A stretch of DNA of 39,977 nucleotides from Nocardia cerradoensis NBRC 101014 (GTDB lineage: Bacteria; Actinomycetota; Actinomycetes; Mycobacteriales; Mycobacteriaceae), in NCBI RefSeq assembly GCF_000308535.1, contig NZ_BAFW01000204.1:1-39977 (forward strand). Direction: 5' to 3'. Numbering within the stretch: the stretch's first letter is position 1; each line of letters starts with the position of its first letter. Below are positions 9,485 to 17,243 of the stretch, piece by piece. The notes beneath the pieces were generated by a model. It saw only the letters and a list, made by a program, of their open reading frames with translations, did no database searches and had not been told where the DNA came from. A program made the translations under genes and the position numbers.

Positions 9485-9985
9485 TCAGTCCGCGACCGGT
9501 GCAGGTCGCCTCTTCCCCGCTGGGTGCAGTCGAATTTCGATCTCATCGGCCTTCTTGTCCGAGACCTGCTCGGGCGTGACCCGCACCCCCACCACCGCTC
9601 CGGATTCCCGGTCGACGAACGACAGCGGCGGCGTCCCGTCCTGCAGATACTTGTCGCCCCACTGCATCAGCGACAGGAATACCGGCAGCAGGTCCTCACC
9701 GGCCGCGGTCAGGCGGTATTCCGCGCGCTCGCGCCGGCCGGGTTCGCGATACGGCACCCGTTCCACGATGCCCGCCGATTCGAGCTGTTTGAGCGCTCGC
9801 GACACCGCCGGCGCCGAGGTGCCGATCCGGGTCGTGAAGTCCTCGAATCGTGTTGTGCCGTAGAAGCATTCGCGGACGACGAGGAATACCGTCCGGGTGC
9901 TGAGCAGCTCGAGCACCCGTCCGGCCGAACATCGGTCACCGATCGACCAGGCGTCCCGGTCGCTCAGCCGCGGCTCGAACATCAT
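9485..9985 (-). CDS. HxlR family transcriptional regulator
   Basis: A winged-helix regulator of 166 residues. The HxlR signature is clear: WSIGDRCSAGRVLELLSTRTVFLVVRECFYGTTRFEDF, then IGTSAPAVSRALKQLESAGIVERVPYREPGRRERAEYRLT, covering residues about 10-105. The C-terminal 50 residues are more polar and less conserved in the family. I prefer ATG 9985, which has GGGG eight nt upstream, over GTG 9991. HxlR proteins usually repress a divergent gene and respond to reactive electrophiles or redox signals. Here the divergent gene is an SDR followed by a tautomerase, and two matching palindromes lie in the intergenic region, so this regulator is the obvious candidate to bind them. Confidence 0.9.
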   Translation of the reverse strand: MMFEPRLSDRDAWSIGDRCSAGRVLELLSTRTVFLVVRECFYGTTRFEDFTTRIGTSAPAVSRALKQLESAGIVERVPYREPGRRERAEYRLTAAGEDLLPVFLSLMQWGDKYLQDGTPPLSFVDRESGAVVGVRVTPEQVSDKKADEIEIRLHPAGKRRPAPVAD

Positions 9986-10005
9986 CGACACGACCCCATG
10001 TTACC

Positions 10006-10059
10006 TAACGCTTGCGTTACTCAGCCAGCTGTGCTGTCATCTAACTAACGAGATCGTTA
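10006..10059. promoter_or_regulatory. Two 14-bp palindromes in the HxlR/SDR divergent promoter (candidate HxlR operators)
   Basis: TAACGCTTGCGTTA (10006-10019) and TAACGAGATCGTTA (10046-10059) are both perfect 6-2-6 palindromes of the form TAACGN-NN-NCGTTA. They are 40 bp apart centre to centre, about four helical turns. Both are preceded by C and followed by C-Y-CAGC, so they also form a longer direct repeat. One sits about 20 bp before the HxlR start and the other 47 bp before the SDR start, which suits coordinate repression of both genes. Confidence 0.7.
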
Positions 10060-10105
10060 CCCAGCGGGGCGGGCAGTCGCCCCGGACGATCCGAAAGGAC
10101 GAGAG

Positions 10106-10806
10106 ATGGCCGGAATCGAAGGCGCGGTCGCACTGGTGACGGGTGGGCAACGAGGGCTCGGCAAGGCCTTCACCGATGAGCTGCTCAGGCGCGGCGCGGC
10201 CAAGGTCTACACCACCGCCCGCACCCGAAGGCCGATGGCGACACCCGCATCGAGCCCCTTGCCCTGGACGTCACCGACGCCGATTCGGTCGCCGCCGCGG
10301 CGCGCCGGGCCCGCGACGTCGAGATCGTCGTCAACAATGCGGGCGTTCTCCTCCCCGCACCGCTGCTGACCGCCGATATGGCCGATATCGTCACCACGTT
10401 CGACACCAATGTCTTCGGCCCGCTGCGGGTGGTCCAGGCGTTCGCGCCGATTCTGGCCGACAACGGCGGCGGCGTCCTGATCGACATCCATTCGGTGCTG
10501 TCCTGGGCCGCGGGTGCGGCGGCCTACGGCGCGTCCAAGGCGGCACTGTGGTCGCTGACCAATTCGCTGCGGCTGGAGCTGGCCGCACAGCGCACGCAGG
10601 TGGTCGGCGTCCATCTGGGATTCGCCGATACCGAGATGGTGCGGCGTCTCCCGGGCGACAAGATCGCGCCGAGCGTGGTGGCCGAGGCCGTCTTCGACGG
10701 TGTGCTGCGCGGCGATACCGAAGTGCTGGTCGACGACGTCACGCGCGGAGTGAAGGCGGCGCTGTCCGGCCCCGTCGAGGGTCTCGCGCTGGCCATCCCT
10801 CGCTGA
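10106..10806 (+). pseudogene. Short-chain dehydrogenase/reductase with a single-base frameshift near 10222
   Basis: An NAD(P)-dependent SDR split across two frames. The first frame gives [19 protein letters not shown] with the TGxxxGxG cofactor motif and runs to AKVYTTAR at about 10222. The correct protein then continues in the frame one base back: [34 protein letters not shown], the YGASKAAL active site (YxxxK) and the stop at 10806. Adding one G after 10222 restores CGC-GAC-CCG, giving the family-typical A-R-D-P and an intact protein of 233 residues. All catalytic motifs and GC-rich third positions survive past the break, so the mutation is recent or is a sequencing error. The ribosome site AAGGACGAGAG precedes ATG 10106. 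The gene is divergent from the HxlR gene and followed by a tautomerase 38 bp downstream. Confidence 0.85.
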
Positions 10807-10844
10807 ATCCGTTCTCGCCCATCATCTTTCGAAGGACTACCACC

Positions 10845-11270
10845 ATGCCGCTGTGGCACGTCTACCATCCCGCGAACACCTACTCCGACCAGGACAAGGC
10901 AGATTTCGCGCGGGATGTCACCACCCTGTACACGGGCTTCGGCCTGCCGGCGTTCTACGTCGTCGTGTTGTTCGAGGAGGTCGAGCAGACGTCGTTCTTC
11001 GTCGGCGGGAAACCGTCGGCCGATACCGTGCGCGTCGTCGTGGAACACCTCGCCCGGCATCTGGACGATCCGGACATGCGCAAACGATCGACACAACGGC
11101 TCAATGCGGTCATGGAGCCGTACACCGGCGCGCGCGGACTGCACTGGGAGTTCCACACCTACGAATCCCCGCGCGATCTGTGGATGATCGCCGGACTGTT
11201 CCCGCCGGAGGCCGGCAGCGAGGCCGAGAAGGCGTGGGCCCGCGCCGGCGAGCCCAGCCCCTACAGCTAG
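10845..11270 (+). CDS. Tautomerase family protein (putative oxalocrotonate tautomerase / Tautomerase_3 type)
   Basis: A protein of 141 residues that begins MPLWHVYHP, so Pro-1 would be exposed after Met removal as the catalytic base of the tautomerase superfamily. The pattern LYTGFGLPAFYVVVLFEEVEQTSFFVGGKP is characteristic of the long Tautomerase_3 group related to cis-3-chloroacrylic acid dehalogenase. The conserved Arg/Tyr-rich C-terminal part (GLHWEFHTYESPRDLWMIAGLFPPEAGSEAEKAW) is present. ATG 10845 has the ribosome site GAAGGA. The gene lies 38 bp after the frameshifted SDR and is probably in the same HxlR-controlled transcript. The real substrate is unknown, and many family members are annotated without a known reaction. 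Confidence 0.85.
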   Translation: MPLWHVYHPANTYSDQDKADFARDVTTLYTGFGLPAFYVVVLFEEVEQTSFFVGGKPSADTVRVVVEHLARHLDDPDMRKRSTQRLNAVMEPYTGARGLHWEFHTYESPRDLWMIAGLFPPEAGSEAEKAWARAGEPSPYS

Positions 11271-11297
11271 CCCCGGTCACCGACGCCGCACCGAAAT

Positions 11298-11723
11298 CTA
11301 TTCTCCGCCGTACAGATTGATCATCCACGGCACCGAGTATTTGTCGGTGACCATGCCGAACTGCTGCGCCCACTCCGTCTTGCCCAGCGGCATGGTGACC
11401 TGTCCGCCCGCGGACAGTCCGGTGAAGATCCGTCCGGCCTCGGCCTCGTCGTCCACATCGAGGCAGACGCTGAACGGGACGTTGTCGCGGTTGAGTTGCT
11501 GCTCGGGCGGACAGTCCGAGCCCATCAGCAGCTGATCCTCGCGCCAGGTCAACGCGGCGTTGGCGATGCGCTTGCCCACCTCCTCGGGCAGGTTACCGCC
11601 ACCGCCGTCACCCATATCGCGATAACGAACCATCTGCAGTTCCCCGCCCAGGATCGACTGATAGAAGGTGAATGCCTCCTCGGCCTCACCGTCGAACATC
11701 AGATATGCGGTAGCCGACTTCAC
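11298..11723 (-). CDS. VOC family (PhnB/YjdN-like glyoxalase-fold) protein
   Basis: A protein of 141 residues with the paired beta-alpha-beta-beta-beta fold of the vicinal oxygen chelate family. It begins MKSATAYLMFDGEAEEAFTFYQSILGGEL, and has ALTWREDQLLMGSDCPP, VDDEAEAGRIFTGLSAGGQVTMPLGKTEWAQQFGMVTDKYSVPWMINL toward the end, which is the usual PhnB/YjdN (3-demethylubiquinone methyltransferase-like) pattern. The GTG start at 11723 follows a very good ribosome site, GGAGGAGG. It is convergent with the tautomerase gene, stop to stop 27 bp apart, with no clear hairpin between. VOC proteins of this subgroup mostly lack a proven reaction, so only the fold is claimed. Confidence 0.85.
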   Translation of the reverse strand: MKSATAYLMFDGEAEEAFTFYQSILGGELQMVRYRDMGDGGGGNLPEEVGKRIANAALTWREDQLLMGSDCPPEQQLNRDNVPFSVCLDVDDEAEAGRIFTGLSAGGQVTMPLGKTEWAQQFGMVTDKYSVPWMINLYGGE

Positions 11724-11843
11724 GATGCCTCCTCCGGAATGGATACGGGCCTGCGGCCGGCGGCCGCCGCCCCACAGATGAGACGGCGACAGCCAGGAAA
11801 AATCATCGGGGTCGATCGCGCATATCGTCGCACGTCACGAACG

Positions 11844-11881
11844 CGAACGGCCCGTCTTCTTCGAAGAAGACGGGCCGTTCG
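11844..11881 (-). terminator. Perfect 38-bp palindrome, terminator of the fadD gene
   Basis: Two 19-bp arms meet at a central TTCGAA without mismatch (11844-11862 with 11863-11881). It starts 13 nt beyond the stop of the acyl-CoA ligase gene on the minus strand. There is no T tract. Position and strength fit a transcription terminator. Confidence 0.75.
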
Positions 11882-11894
11882 GCGGACGAGCGGG

Positions 11895-13685
11895 TCAGCC
11901 GTAGATGGCCTCGACCTCGGTCGCGTAGTTCTTCATCACCACATTGCGCTTGAGCGACATCTTCGGCGTCAGCTCACCGCTCTCCTCGGTCCAGTCGACC
12001 GGCAGGATGCGGGTCTTCTTGATCGCCTCGGCATGGGAGACCAGCTTGTTGGTGTCCTTGACCGCCTTGTCGATCTCGGCGGTCAGTTCGGGCAGCTCGA
12101 TCAGCTTCTCGATCGGGGTGTCCTCGGGCACGTTGTTGCGAGTCTTCCAGCCCGGCAGCGCCTCCGGGTCGAGGGTGATCAGCGCGCCGACGAACGGCTT
12201 GCCGTCACCGACCACCATCACCTGGCTGATCAGCGGATGCGAGCGCAGGGAGTCCTCGAGCATCGCCGGGGAGACGTTCTTGCCGCCGGCGGTGACGATG
12301 ATTTCCTTCTTGCGGCCGGTGATCGTGATGAAGCCCTGCTCGTCGATGGCGCCGAGATCGCCGGTCTTGAACCAGCCGTCGTCGAAGGCGTCCTCGGTGG
12401 CGTCCGGGTTGTTCCAGTAGCCGGCGAACACGACCGGGCCGCGCAGCAGCAGCTCGCCGTCCTCGGCCACCTTCGCAGCGTGACCGCCGAGCGGACGGCC
12501 CACCGAGCCGACCTTCAGGTGCTCGGGGGTGTTCACCGACACCGCGGCGGTGCTCTCGGTCAGGCCGTAGCCCTCGTAGATCGTGACGCCTATGCCGCGG
12601 AAGAAGTGGCCCAGCCGCGCGCCGAGGGGACCGCCGCCGGAGACGGCGGACTTGCAGCGCCCGCCCATGGCCTCGCGCAGCTTGCCGTAGACCAGCTTGT
12701 CGAACACGGTGTGCTTGACCTTGAGCACCAGGCCCGGGCCGCCGTTGTCGAGCGCCTGGCTGTACTCCACGGCGGTGTCTGCGGCCAGATCGAAGATCTT
12801 GCCCTTGCCGCCGTCGTGCGCCTTCTGCTTCGCGCCGTTGAACACCTTCTCGAACACGCGCGGCACCGAGAGGATGAAGTCCGGCTTGTACTCGCCGAAC
12901 TGCTCGACCAGCGTCGACCAGTCGGCCGTGTGCGCGACGGTGACTCCGGCGTCGAAGGCCGCCAGCGCGACCGCGCGGGCGAAGACGTGGGCCAGCGGCA
13001 GGAACAGCAGCGACCGATGACCGGGCTTGAGGAACTGCGGCATCGCGGCACGGTCGGCGGCCGATTCGGCGTAGAGGTTGGCATGCGAGAGCATGACGCC
13101 CTTGGGCCGGCCGGTGGTGCCGGAGGTGTAGATCAGCGAGGCCGGCGAAGCCGCCTTGACCTGCTTGCGCCGCTCGTGCACGGCCTCGTCGCCGAGATCC
13201 TTGCCCCGGGCGACCAGGGTGTCGATCGCACCGTCGTCGATCACCAGCGGCTCGCCCAATTCGGGCAGACCGTCCTCGATCTCGGCGATGGTGGCCCGGT
13301 GCCGGGCGTTCTCGACCACGATCAGCTTGGTGCCCGAATCCGACAGGATCCAGCGCGCCTGCTCGGCGGAGGAGCTGTCGAAGATCGCGACGGTGCAGCC
13401 GCCGGCCGCCCAGATGGCGAAGTCCAGCACGACCCACTCGTACCGGGTGGAGGCCAGGATGGCGACCCGGTCGCCGAGTTCGATGCCGGAGGCGATCAGT
13501 CCCTTGGCCACCGCGGTGACGTGTTTCGCGAACTCCGCAGCGGTGACATCTGTCCATCCGCCCTTTCCGTCCGGCCTGTTGAACACCACCAGGCCGGGCG
13601 TGCGCTCGGCGTGCCGGAAGGCGCCATCGGACATATTGGCGTCTTCGGGGATGGTGTAGGTAGCCGGGACTTCGAACTCTCGCAT
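11895..13685 (-). CDS. Long-chain fatty acid-CoA ligase, FadD15-like
   Basis: An AMP-forming acyl-CoA synthetase of 596 residues that activates fatty acids with ATP and CoA. The P-loop-like A3 motif YTSGTTGRPKG is at residues 186-196. The family core motifs follow: IYEGYGLTES, DGWFKTGDLG and the hinge region ITGRKKEIIVTAGGKNVSPAMLED. The C-terminal domain carries the lysine-bearing segment SGELTPKMSLKRNVV. Start and overall sequence (MREFEVPA..., SATRYEW-like and SSSAEQARWIL) match mycobacterial FadD15 from memory. ATG 13685 has the ribosome site GGAAGG. It lies downstream of the monooxygenase/SDR/hydrolase operon but is separated by 123 bp with a hairpin, so it probably has its own promoter. 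It is complete with no missing motif. Confidence 0.93.
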   Translation of the reverse strand: MREFEVPATYTIPEDANMSDGAFRHAERTPGLVVFNRPDGKGGWTDVTAAEFAKHVTAVAKGLIASGIELGDRVAILASTRYEWVVLDFAIWAAGGCTVAIFDSSSAEQARWILSDSGTKLIVVENARHRATIAEIEDGLPELGEPLVIDDGAIDTLVARGKDLGDEAVHERRKQVKAASPASLIYTSGTTGRPKGVMLSHANLYAESAADRAAMPQFLKPGHRSLLFLPLAHVFARAVALAAFDAGVTVAHTADWSTLVEQFGEYKPDFILSVPRVFEKVFNGAKQKAHDGGKGKIFDLAADTAVEYSQALDNGGPGLVLKVKHTVFDKLVYGKLREAMGGRCKSAVSGGGPLGARLGHFFRGIGVTIYEGYGLTESTAAVSVNTPEHLKVGSVGRPLGGHAAKVAEDGELLLRGPVVFAGYWNNPDATEDAFDDGWFKTGDLGAIDEQGFITITGRKKEIIVTAGGKNVSPAMLEDSLRSHPLISQVMVVGDGKPFVGALITLDPEALPGWKTRNNVPEDTPIEKLIELPELTAEIDKAVKDTNKLVSHAEAIKKTRILPVDWTEESGELTPKMSLKRNVVMKNYATEVEAIYG

Positions 13686-13742
13686 CGGTGCCCTTCCACG
13701 TGGTCTACTCGCCAGTAATTTACGCCAGCCGCAACGGCAGGC

Positions 13743-13792
13743 TCCGCCCGGCCGCCCGGTCGAGAATTTCGACGTCGGTGCGGCCGGGCGGA
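13743..13792 (-). terminator. Long hairpin after the alpha/beta hydrolase gene
   Basis: A perfect 13-bp stem (13743-13755 with 13780-13792) encloses a 24-nt loop that holds its own 5-bp stem (13759-13763 with 13769-13773). It lies 16 nt beyond the hydrolase stop on the minus strand and upstream of the fadD start, so it probably ends the monooxygenase operon transcript. Confidence 0.65.
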
Positions 13793-13808
13793 ACCTGTCC
13801 TACGGCTT

Positions 13809-14738
13809 CTATCCTATGGATCCGGTTTGCGCTGGTTGCAGCGATTGACCGAGGAATCCTGCCAGTTCGCGCGCGGCGAGCGCGGCCGGCGCCACCAGCG
13901 ACGCCTGCAGTTGCGAGACGTGCCAGAGCCCGCGCGTCACCGAGAACTGCACCGGCACCTCGGCGGCCCGCAGCGCGGCCGCCAGGCGCACGCACTGCGA
14001 ATGCAGCAACTCGCCCTCGTCGACCTGAACGTAGGTCGCGGGCAGCCCGCCCAGCGATCCGAGCAGCGGCGCATAGCCCGGATCCAGCGGATCGCCGTCG
14101 CCCAGATAGGCGGCGGCGCACAACCGCGACCACGCCTTGTTGACCACCAGGTCGCGCTCGCGGGCCGGCAGTTCGTTCGGGTCGGCCCACGGGGCGATCA
14201 AACCCAATGCGGCGGGGCGCATTCCGTGCCGGTCACGCAGGCGCAACGCCAGCGCCAGCGACAGCCCGCCGCCGGCGGAGTCGCCCGCGACCGCGATCTG
14301 CTGCGGCGGGAGTCCGGTGGACACCAGCTCCAGGAATGCCGCCTCGGCATCGTCGAGCGCCGCCGGATACGGATGTTCCGGCGCCAGCCGGTAGTCCGGA
14401 ACGTAGACGGGACAACCGATTTCGCGCGACAGATGCGCCGCAAGCGACCGATGGGTGGCCGGCGACCCGATGGTGTATCCACCACCGTGCAGGTACAGCA
14501 CCGCTCCCGGGCCGTCGCCCGCGCCCGCGGTCACGCGCTCGGCGGGACGGCCACCGAGCCGCATCCGATGCACCCGGGTACCGGCGGGCAGCGACTGCAG
14601 CACCGAACCGGCGTCGAGCAGGTGGCGCTGCGCCGCCCACGGCAGCCGGCTGTGCATGGCGAACCGGAACATCGGCCCGAGGACGGCCCGTGCGACGGGC
14701 AGCGGCAGGGACACGGATTTCGAAAAACCAGGCATCAC
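13809..14738 (-). CDS. Alpha/beta hydrolase of the hormone-sensitive-lipase family
   Basis: A carboxylesterase/lipase-like enzyme of 309 residues. The oxyanion-hole motif HGGG is at 84-87, the nucleophile elbow GDSAGG at 152-157 (Ser154), and the likely acid and base are Asp240 (VDEGELL) and His273 (RGLWHVSQ), completing the triad. There is no signal peptide, so it is probably cytosolic. GTG 14738 has GGGA seven nt upstream, and ATG 14735 is an almost equal choice. It is the third gene of a transcript with the monooxygenase and SDR, 19 bp after the SDR stop. Such hydrolases next to Baeyer-Villiger enzymes often cleave the ester product. Mycobacterial LipR in the mymA operon is a comparable case, recalled from memory. 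Confidence 0.9.
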   Translation of the reverse strand: MMPGFSKSVSLPLPVARAVLGPMFRFAMHSRLPWAAQRHLLDAGSVLQSLPAGTRVHRMRLGGRPAERVTAGAGDGPGAVLYLHGGGYTIGSPATHRSLAAHLSREIGCPVYVPDYRLAPEHPYPAALDDAEAAFLELVSTGLPPQQIAVAGDSAGGGLSLALALRLRDRHGMRPAALGLIAPWADPNELPARERDLVVNKAWSRLCAAAYLGDGDPLDPGYAPLLGSLGGLPATYVQVDEGELLHSQCVRLAAALRAAEVPVQFSVTRGLWHVSQLQASLVAPAALAARELAGFLGQSLQPAQTGSIG

Positions 14739-14757
14739 AGTGAATTCCCGCGGCGAA

Positions 14758-15588
14758 TCAGGGCAGGAACCGGCTGTTGACGACGTTCGCGATGCGCTGG
14801 TAGTAGGACGCGGTGGTGCGCACGAACAGATCGAGCGCCTTCGCCTCCCAGCCGATCAGCACGCGGCCGTGCCCCTTGCGCACGGCCTCGGTGATGGTCT
14901 GCGCGGCCATCTCCGGAGTGTGCAGGGCGAGCTGCTTGTCGAAGAACGAGGAGAACTTCTGGGCGTCGATTCCCTCGGCGTAGGTGGCGTTGCGCGCCAC
15001 GGCGGTCTTGATACCGCCGGGATGGACACACGTGACCTTGACCGGATGCTTGCGCGCCATCATCTCCTGGCGCAGCGATTCGGTGAAGCCGCGCACCGCG
15101 AATTTGGCCGCGTTGTAAGCACTCTGGCCCGGTACCGCGATCAGACCGAAGAGGCTGGACACATTGATCACGTGGCCGTCACCGGATTCGATGATGGCGG
15201 GCAGGAACGCCTTGGTGCCGTTGACCACGCCCCAGAAGTCGACATCCATGATGCGCTCGATGTCCTTGAACTGGGAGTCGACCACCTCGCCGTGGAAGGC
15301 GATGCCGGCGTTGTTGTAGATCTGGTGCACGACGCCGAAGTGCTTCTTCACCTCGTCGGCGTAGAGCAGCACCGCTTCGCGCTCGGCCACGTTGAGCCGA
15401 TCGGACTTCACCTGCGCACCCAGCGCCTCGACGCGGCGGACGGTTTCGGCCAGTCCTTCGGTATCGATGTCGGAGAGTGCGAGTTTCGCGCCCCGGCGGG
15501 CCAGATTCTCGGCCAGCGCGCGGCCGATACCCGAGCCGGCGCCCGTGATCACACAAACCTTGCCGGTGAAATAAGCGTCATTGCTCAC
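14758..15588 (-). CDS. Short-chain dehydrogenase/reductase (classical SDR)
   Basis: A classical NAD(P)-dependent SDR of 276 residues. The cofactor motif TGAGSGIG is at 15-22, NNAG at 92-95, and the active site Ser145, Tyr158 and Lys162 (YNAAK) is intact. GTG 15588 is chosen because it overlaps the upstream monooxygenase stop by four bases (GTGA), a common sign of translational coupling. No ATG lies near the fold start. The C-terminal segment after residue 190 (SLRQEMMARKHPVKVTCVHPGGIKTAV) is ordinary. It is likely to oxidise an alcohol to the ketone used by the monooxygenase, or to reduce the reverse. This is inferred from the operon only. A SadH-like role is possible. Confidence 0.92.
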   Translation of the reverse strand: MSNDAYFTGKVCVITGAGSGIGRALAENLARRGAKLALSDIDTEGLAETVRRVEALGAQVKSDRLNVAEREAVLLYADEVKKHFGVVHQIYNNAGIAFHGEVVDSQFKDIERIMDVDFWGVVNGTKAFLPAIIESGDGHVINVSSLFGLIAVPGQSAYNAAKFAVRGFTESLRQEMMARKHPVKVTCVHPGGIKTAVARNATYAEGIDAQKFSSFFDKQLALHTPEMAAQTITEAVRKGHGRVLIGWEAKALDLFVRTTASYYQRIANVVNSRFLP

Positions 15589-17174
15589 TGTGCTGCTACC
15601 ACTTTCAGATCGGGCCGCGCGGCCCCGTCGGCCGGTCGGGTCGTGTCGTATGCCGCGACGTCGAACTTCTCCGTCAGCTTGCGGAAGCGGAAGGTGAAAT
15701 CGGGCCACAGCGTGGTGTTGTTGCCGTGCTTGTCCAGATACCAGCTGGCACAACCACCGTTGAGCCAGACGCTGTTGGACATGCGGTTCTGCAGGTCGCG
15801 GTTGTAGCTGTCCTGCACGTCTTTTCGCACCTCGACCGTACGCAGGCCGCGCTGGTCGAAGGTGTCGATCGCGTCGGCGATGTAGTTGATCTGCGATTCG
15901 ATCATGTACACCATCGAGGTGTGGCCGAGGCCGACGTTCGGGCCGAGCAGGAAGAACATGTTCGGGAAGTTGTGGATCGCGGCGCCCTTGTAGCCCTGCT
16001 GCCCGATCTCGTCGAACAGTTCGGTGAGCGTGCGCCCGTCGCGACCGGCGATCGTCTCGTACACCGGCGAATCGGTGACGTGGAATCCGGTCGCCACGAT
16101 GAGGGCGTCGATCTCGCGTTCGGTGCCGTCGGCAGTGACGATCGAATTCGCGCGGATCTCACGGATGCCGTCGGTGACCACGTCGACATTGTCGCGTCCG
16201 AGCGCCGGGTAGTACTCGTTGGAGATCAGCATGCGCTTGCAGCCGATGCGGAAGTTCGGCGTGACCTTCTCGCGCAGCTGCGGGTCAGGTACCTCGAGCC
16301 GCAGCTTCAGCCGGGCGAGGCCTTCCAGCGCGAGCATGGCCGGCGGGAATTTCGCCAGGCCGACGACCTGCGTTTCGCGGGCGGCGTAGATGGCGGCACG
16401 CGACAACTTCTGCACGCCCGGAACGTATTTGAAGGCCAGCCGCTCGGGCAGGGTGTACGGGCGGTCGATCCGCGGCAGCAGCCACGGGGCGGTGCGCTGG
16501 TAGACGTCGAGGTGGGCCACCTTCGGCGCGATGGACGGCACGATCTGGATGGCCGAGGCGCCGGTGCCGATCACCGCGACCCGCTTGCCGGTCAGATCCG
16601 CCTCGTGATCCCAGCGCGCGGAGTGGAAGATGCGGCCCTGGAAACCGTTGATGCCCTTGATATCCGGAAGGTTCGGCTCACACAGCGCGCCGACGGCGGA
16701 GACCAGGATGTCGGCGGTGAACGCGCCCTGGCTGGTCTGCACCTCCCAGCGGGCCCGCTCCTCGTTCCAGCGGGCGCCGGTCATCTCACAGTCGAAGATG
16801 TGCTTGTCCCGCACGCCGTGACGATCGGCCACGCCCTGGATGTAGGACTGGATCTCCGGCTGCTTGGAGAACGATCGCGACCAGTTCGGATTGAGCGCGA
16901 ACGAGTAGGAGTACAGCTGCGACGGCACATCGCAGGCGGCGCCGGGGTAGGTGTTGTCGCGCCAGGTACCGCCGACATCGTTGCCGCGCTCCAGCACCAG
17001 GTAGTCGTCGCGCCCCTGCTGGCTCAACCGGATGGCCAGGCCCAGGCCCGAGAATCCACTGCCGACGATCAACGTGTGCACATGACGCGCGCCCGCTACG
17101 CTGCGGCTCCGCTCATCACTGCTACCGCCGCCGAGCGCGTCGCTACGGCCGTTGTCTGTAACCCTACGACTCAT
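15585..17174 (-). CDS. Flavin-containing monooxygenase, Baeyer-Villiger type
   Basis: An FAD- and NADPH-dependent monooxygenase of 529 residues. The first Rossmann motif GSGFSG is at 38-43. The Baeyer-Villiger fingerprint FxGxxxHxxxW is exact as FQGRIFHSARW (178-188). The second nucleotide motif VIGTGASAIQ follows. This places it in the BVMO group of class B flavoproteins, which insert oxygen next to a ketone to give an ester or lactone. ATG 17174 is preceded, after exactly 7 nt, by TAGGGT, a -10-like box, so the mRNA is probably leaderless. It leads an operon with an SDR (4-bp overlap) and an alpha/beta hydrolase and is divergent from a TetR gene. Resemblance to MymA/EthA-type enzymes is likely. 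The ketone substrate is unknown. Confidence 0.93.
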   Translation of the reverse strand: MSRRVTDNGRSDALGGGSSDERSRSVAGARHVHTLIVGSGFSGLGLAIRLSQQGRDDYLVLERGNDVGGTWRDNTYPGAACDVPSQLYSYSFALNPNWSRSFSKQPEIQSYIQGVADRHGVRDKHIFDCEMTGARWNEERARWEVQTSQGAFTADILVSAVGALCEPNLPDIKGINGFQGRIFHSARWDHEADLTGKRVAVIGTGASAIQIVPSIAPKVAHLDVYQRTAPWLLPRIDRPYTLPERLAFKYVPGVQKLSRAAIYAARETQVVGLAKFPPAMLALEGLARLKLRLEVPDPQLREKVTPNFRIGCKRMLISNEYYPALGRDNVDVVTDGIREIRANSIVTADGTEREIDALIVATGFHVTDSPVYETIAGRDGRTLTELFDEIGQQGYKGAAIHNFPNMFFLLGPNVGLGHTSMVYMIESQINYIADAIDTFDQRGLRTVEVRKDVQDSYNRDLQNRMSNSVWLNGGCASWYLDKHGNNTTLWPDFTFRFRKLTEKFDVAAYDTTRPADGAARPDLKVVAAQ

Positions 17175-17181
17175 GTATCCA

Positions 17182-17243
17182 ACCCTACGATCCTATTGAG
17201 CAGGAGTCAACAGTATTGACTACCGTTCAGTAGGATGGCAACC
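17182..17243. promoter_or_regulatory. Divergent promoter pair with a TetR-type operator candidate
   Basis: Two -10-like boxes face outwards: TAGGGT on the minus strand (17187-17182), 7 nt before the monooxygenase ATG, and TAGGAT on the plus strand (17231-17236), 7 nt before GTG 17244. Between them lies the perfect dyad GTCAA-CAGTA-TTGAC (17206-17220), placed where the -35 region of the TetR promoter would be. A wider imperfect dyad ATCCTATTGA / TCAGTAGGAT (17190-17199 with 17227-17236, 9 of 10) frames it. The layout suits one operator that silences both directions. Confidence 0.65.

Noticed and set aside
11496..13718. Open frame of 740 codons antisense to the FadD15-like gene and VOC gene
   Set aside because: Composition is a mirror of the ligase codons (Gly/Arg/His/Val repeats). 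No fold or motif is visible, and it crosses two genuine genes and a terminator.
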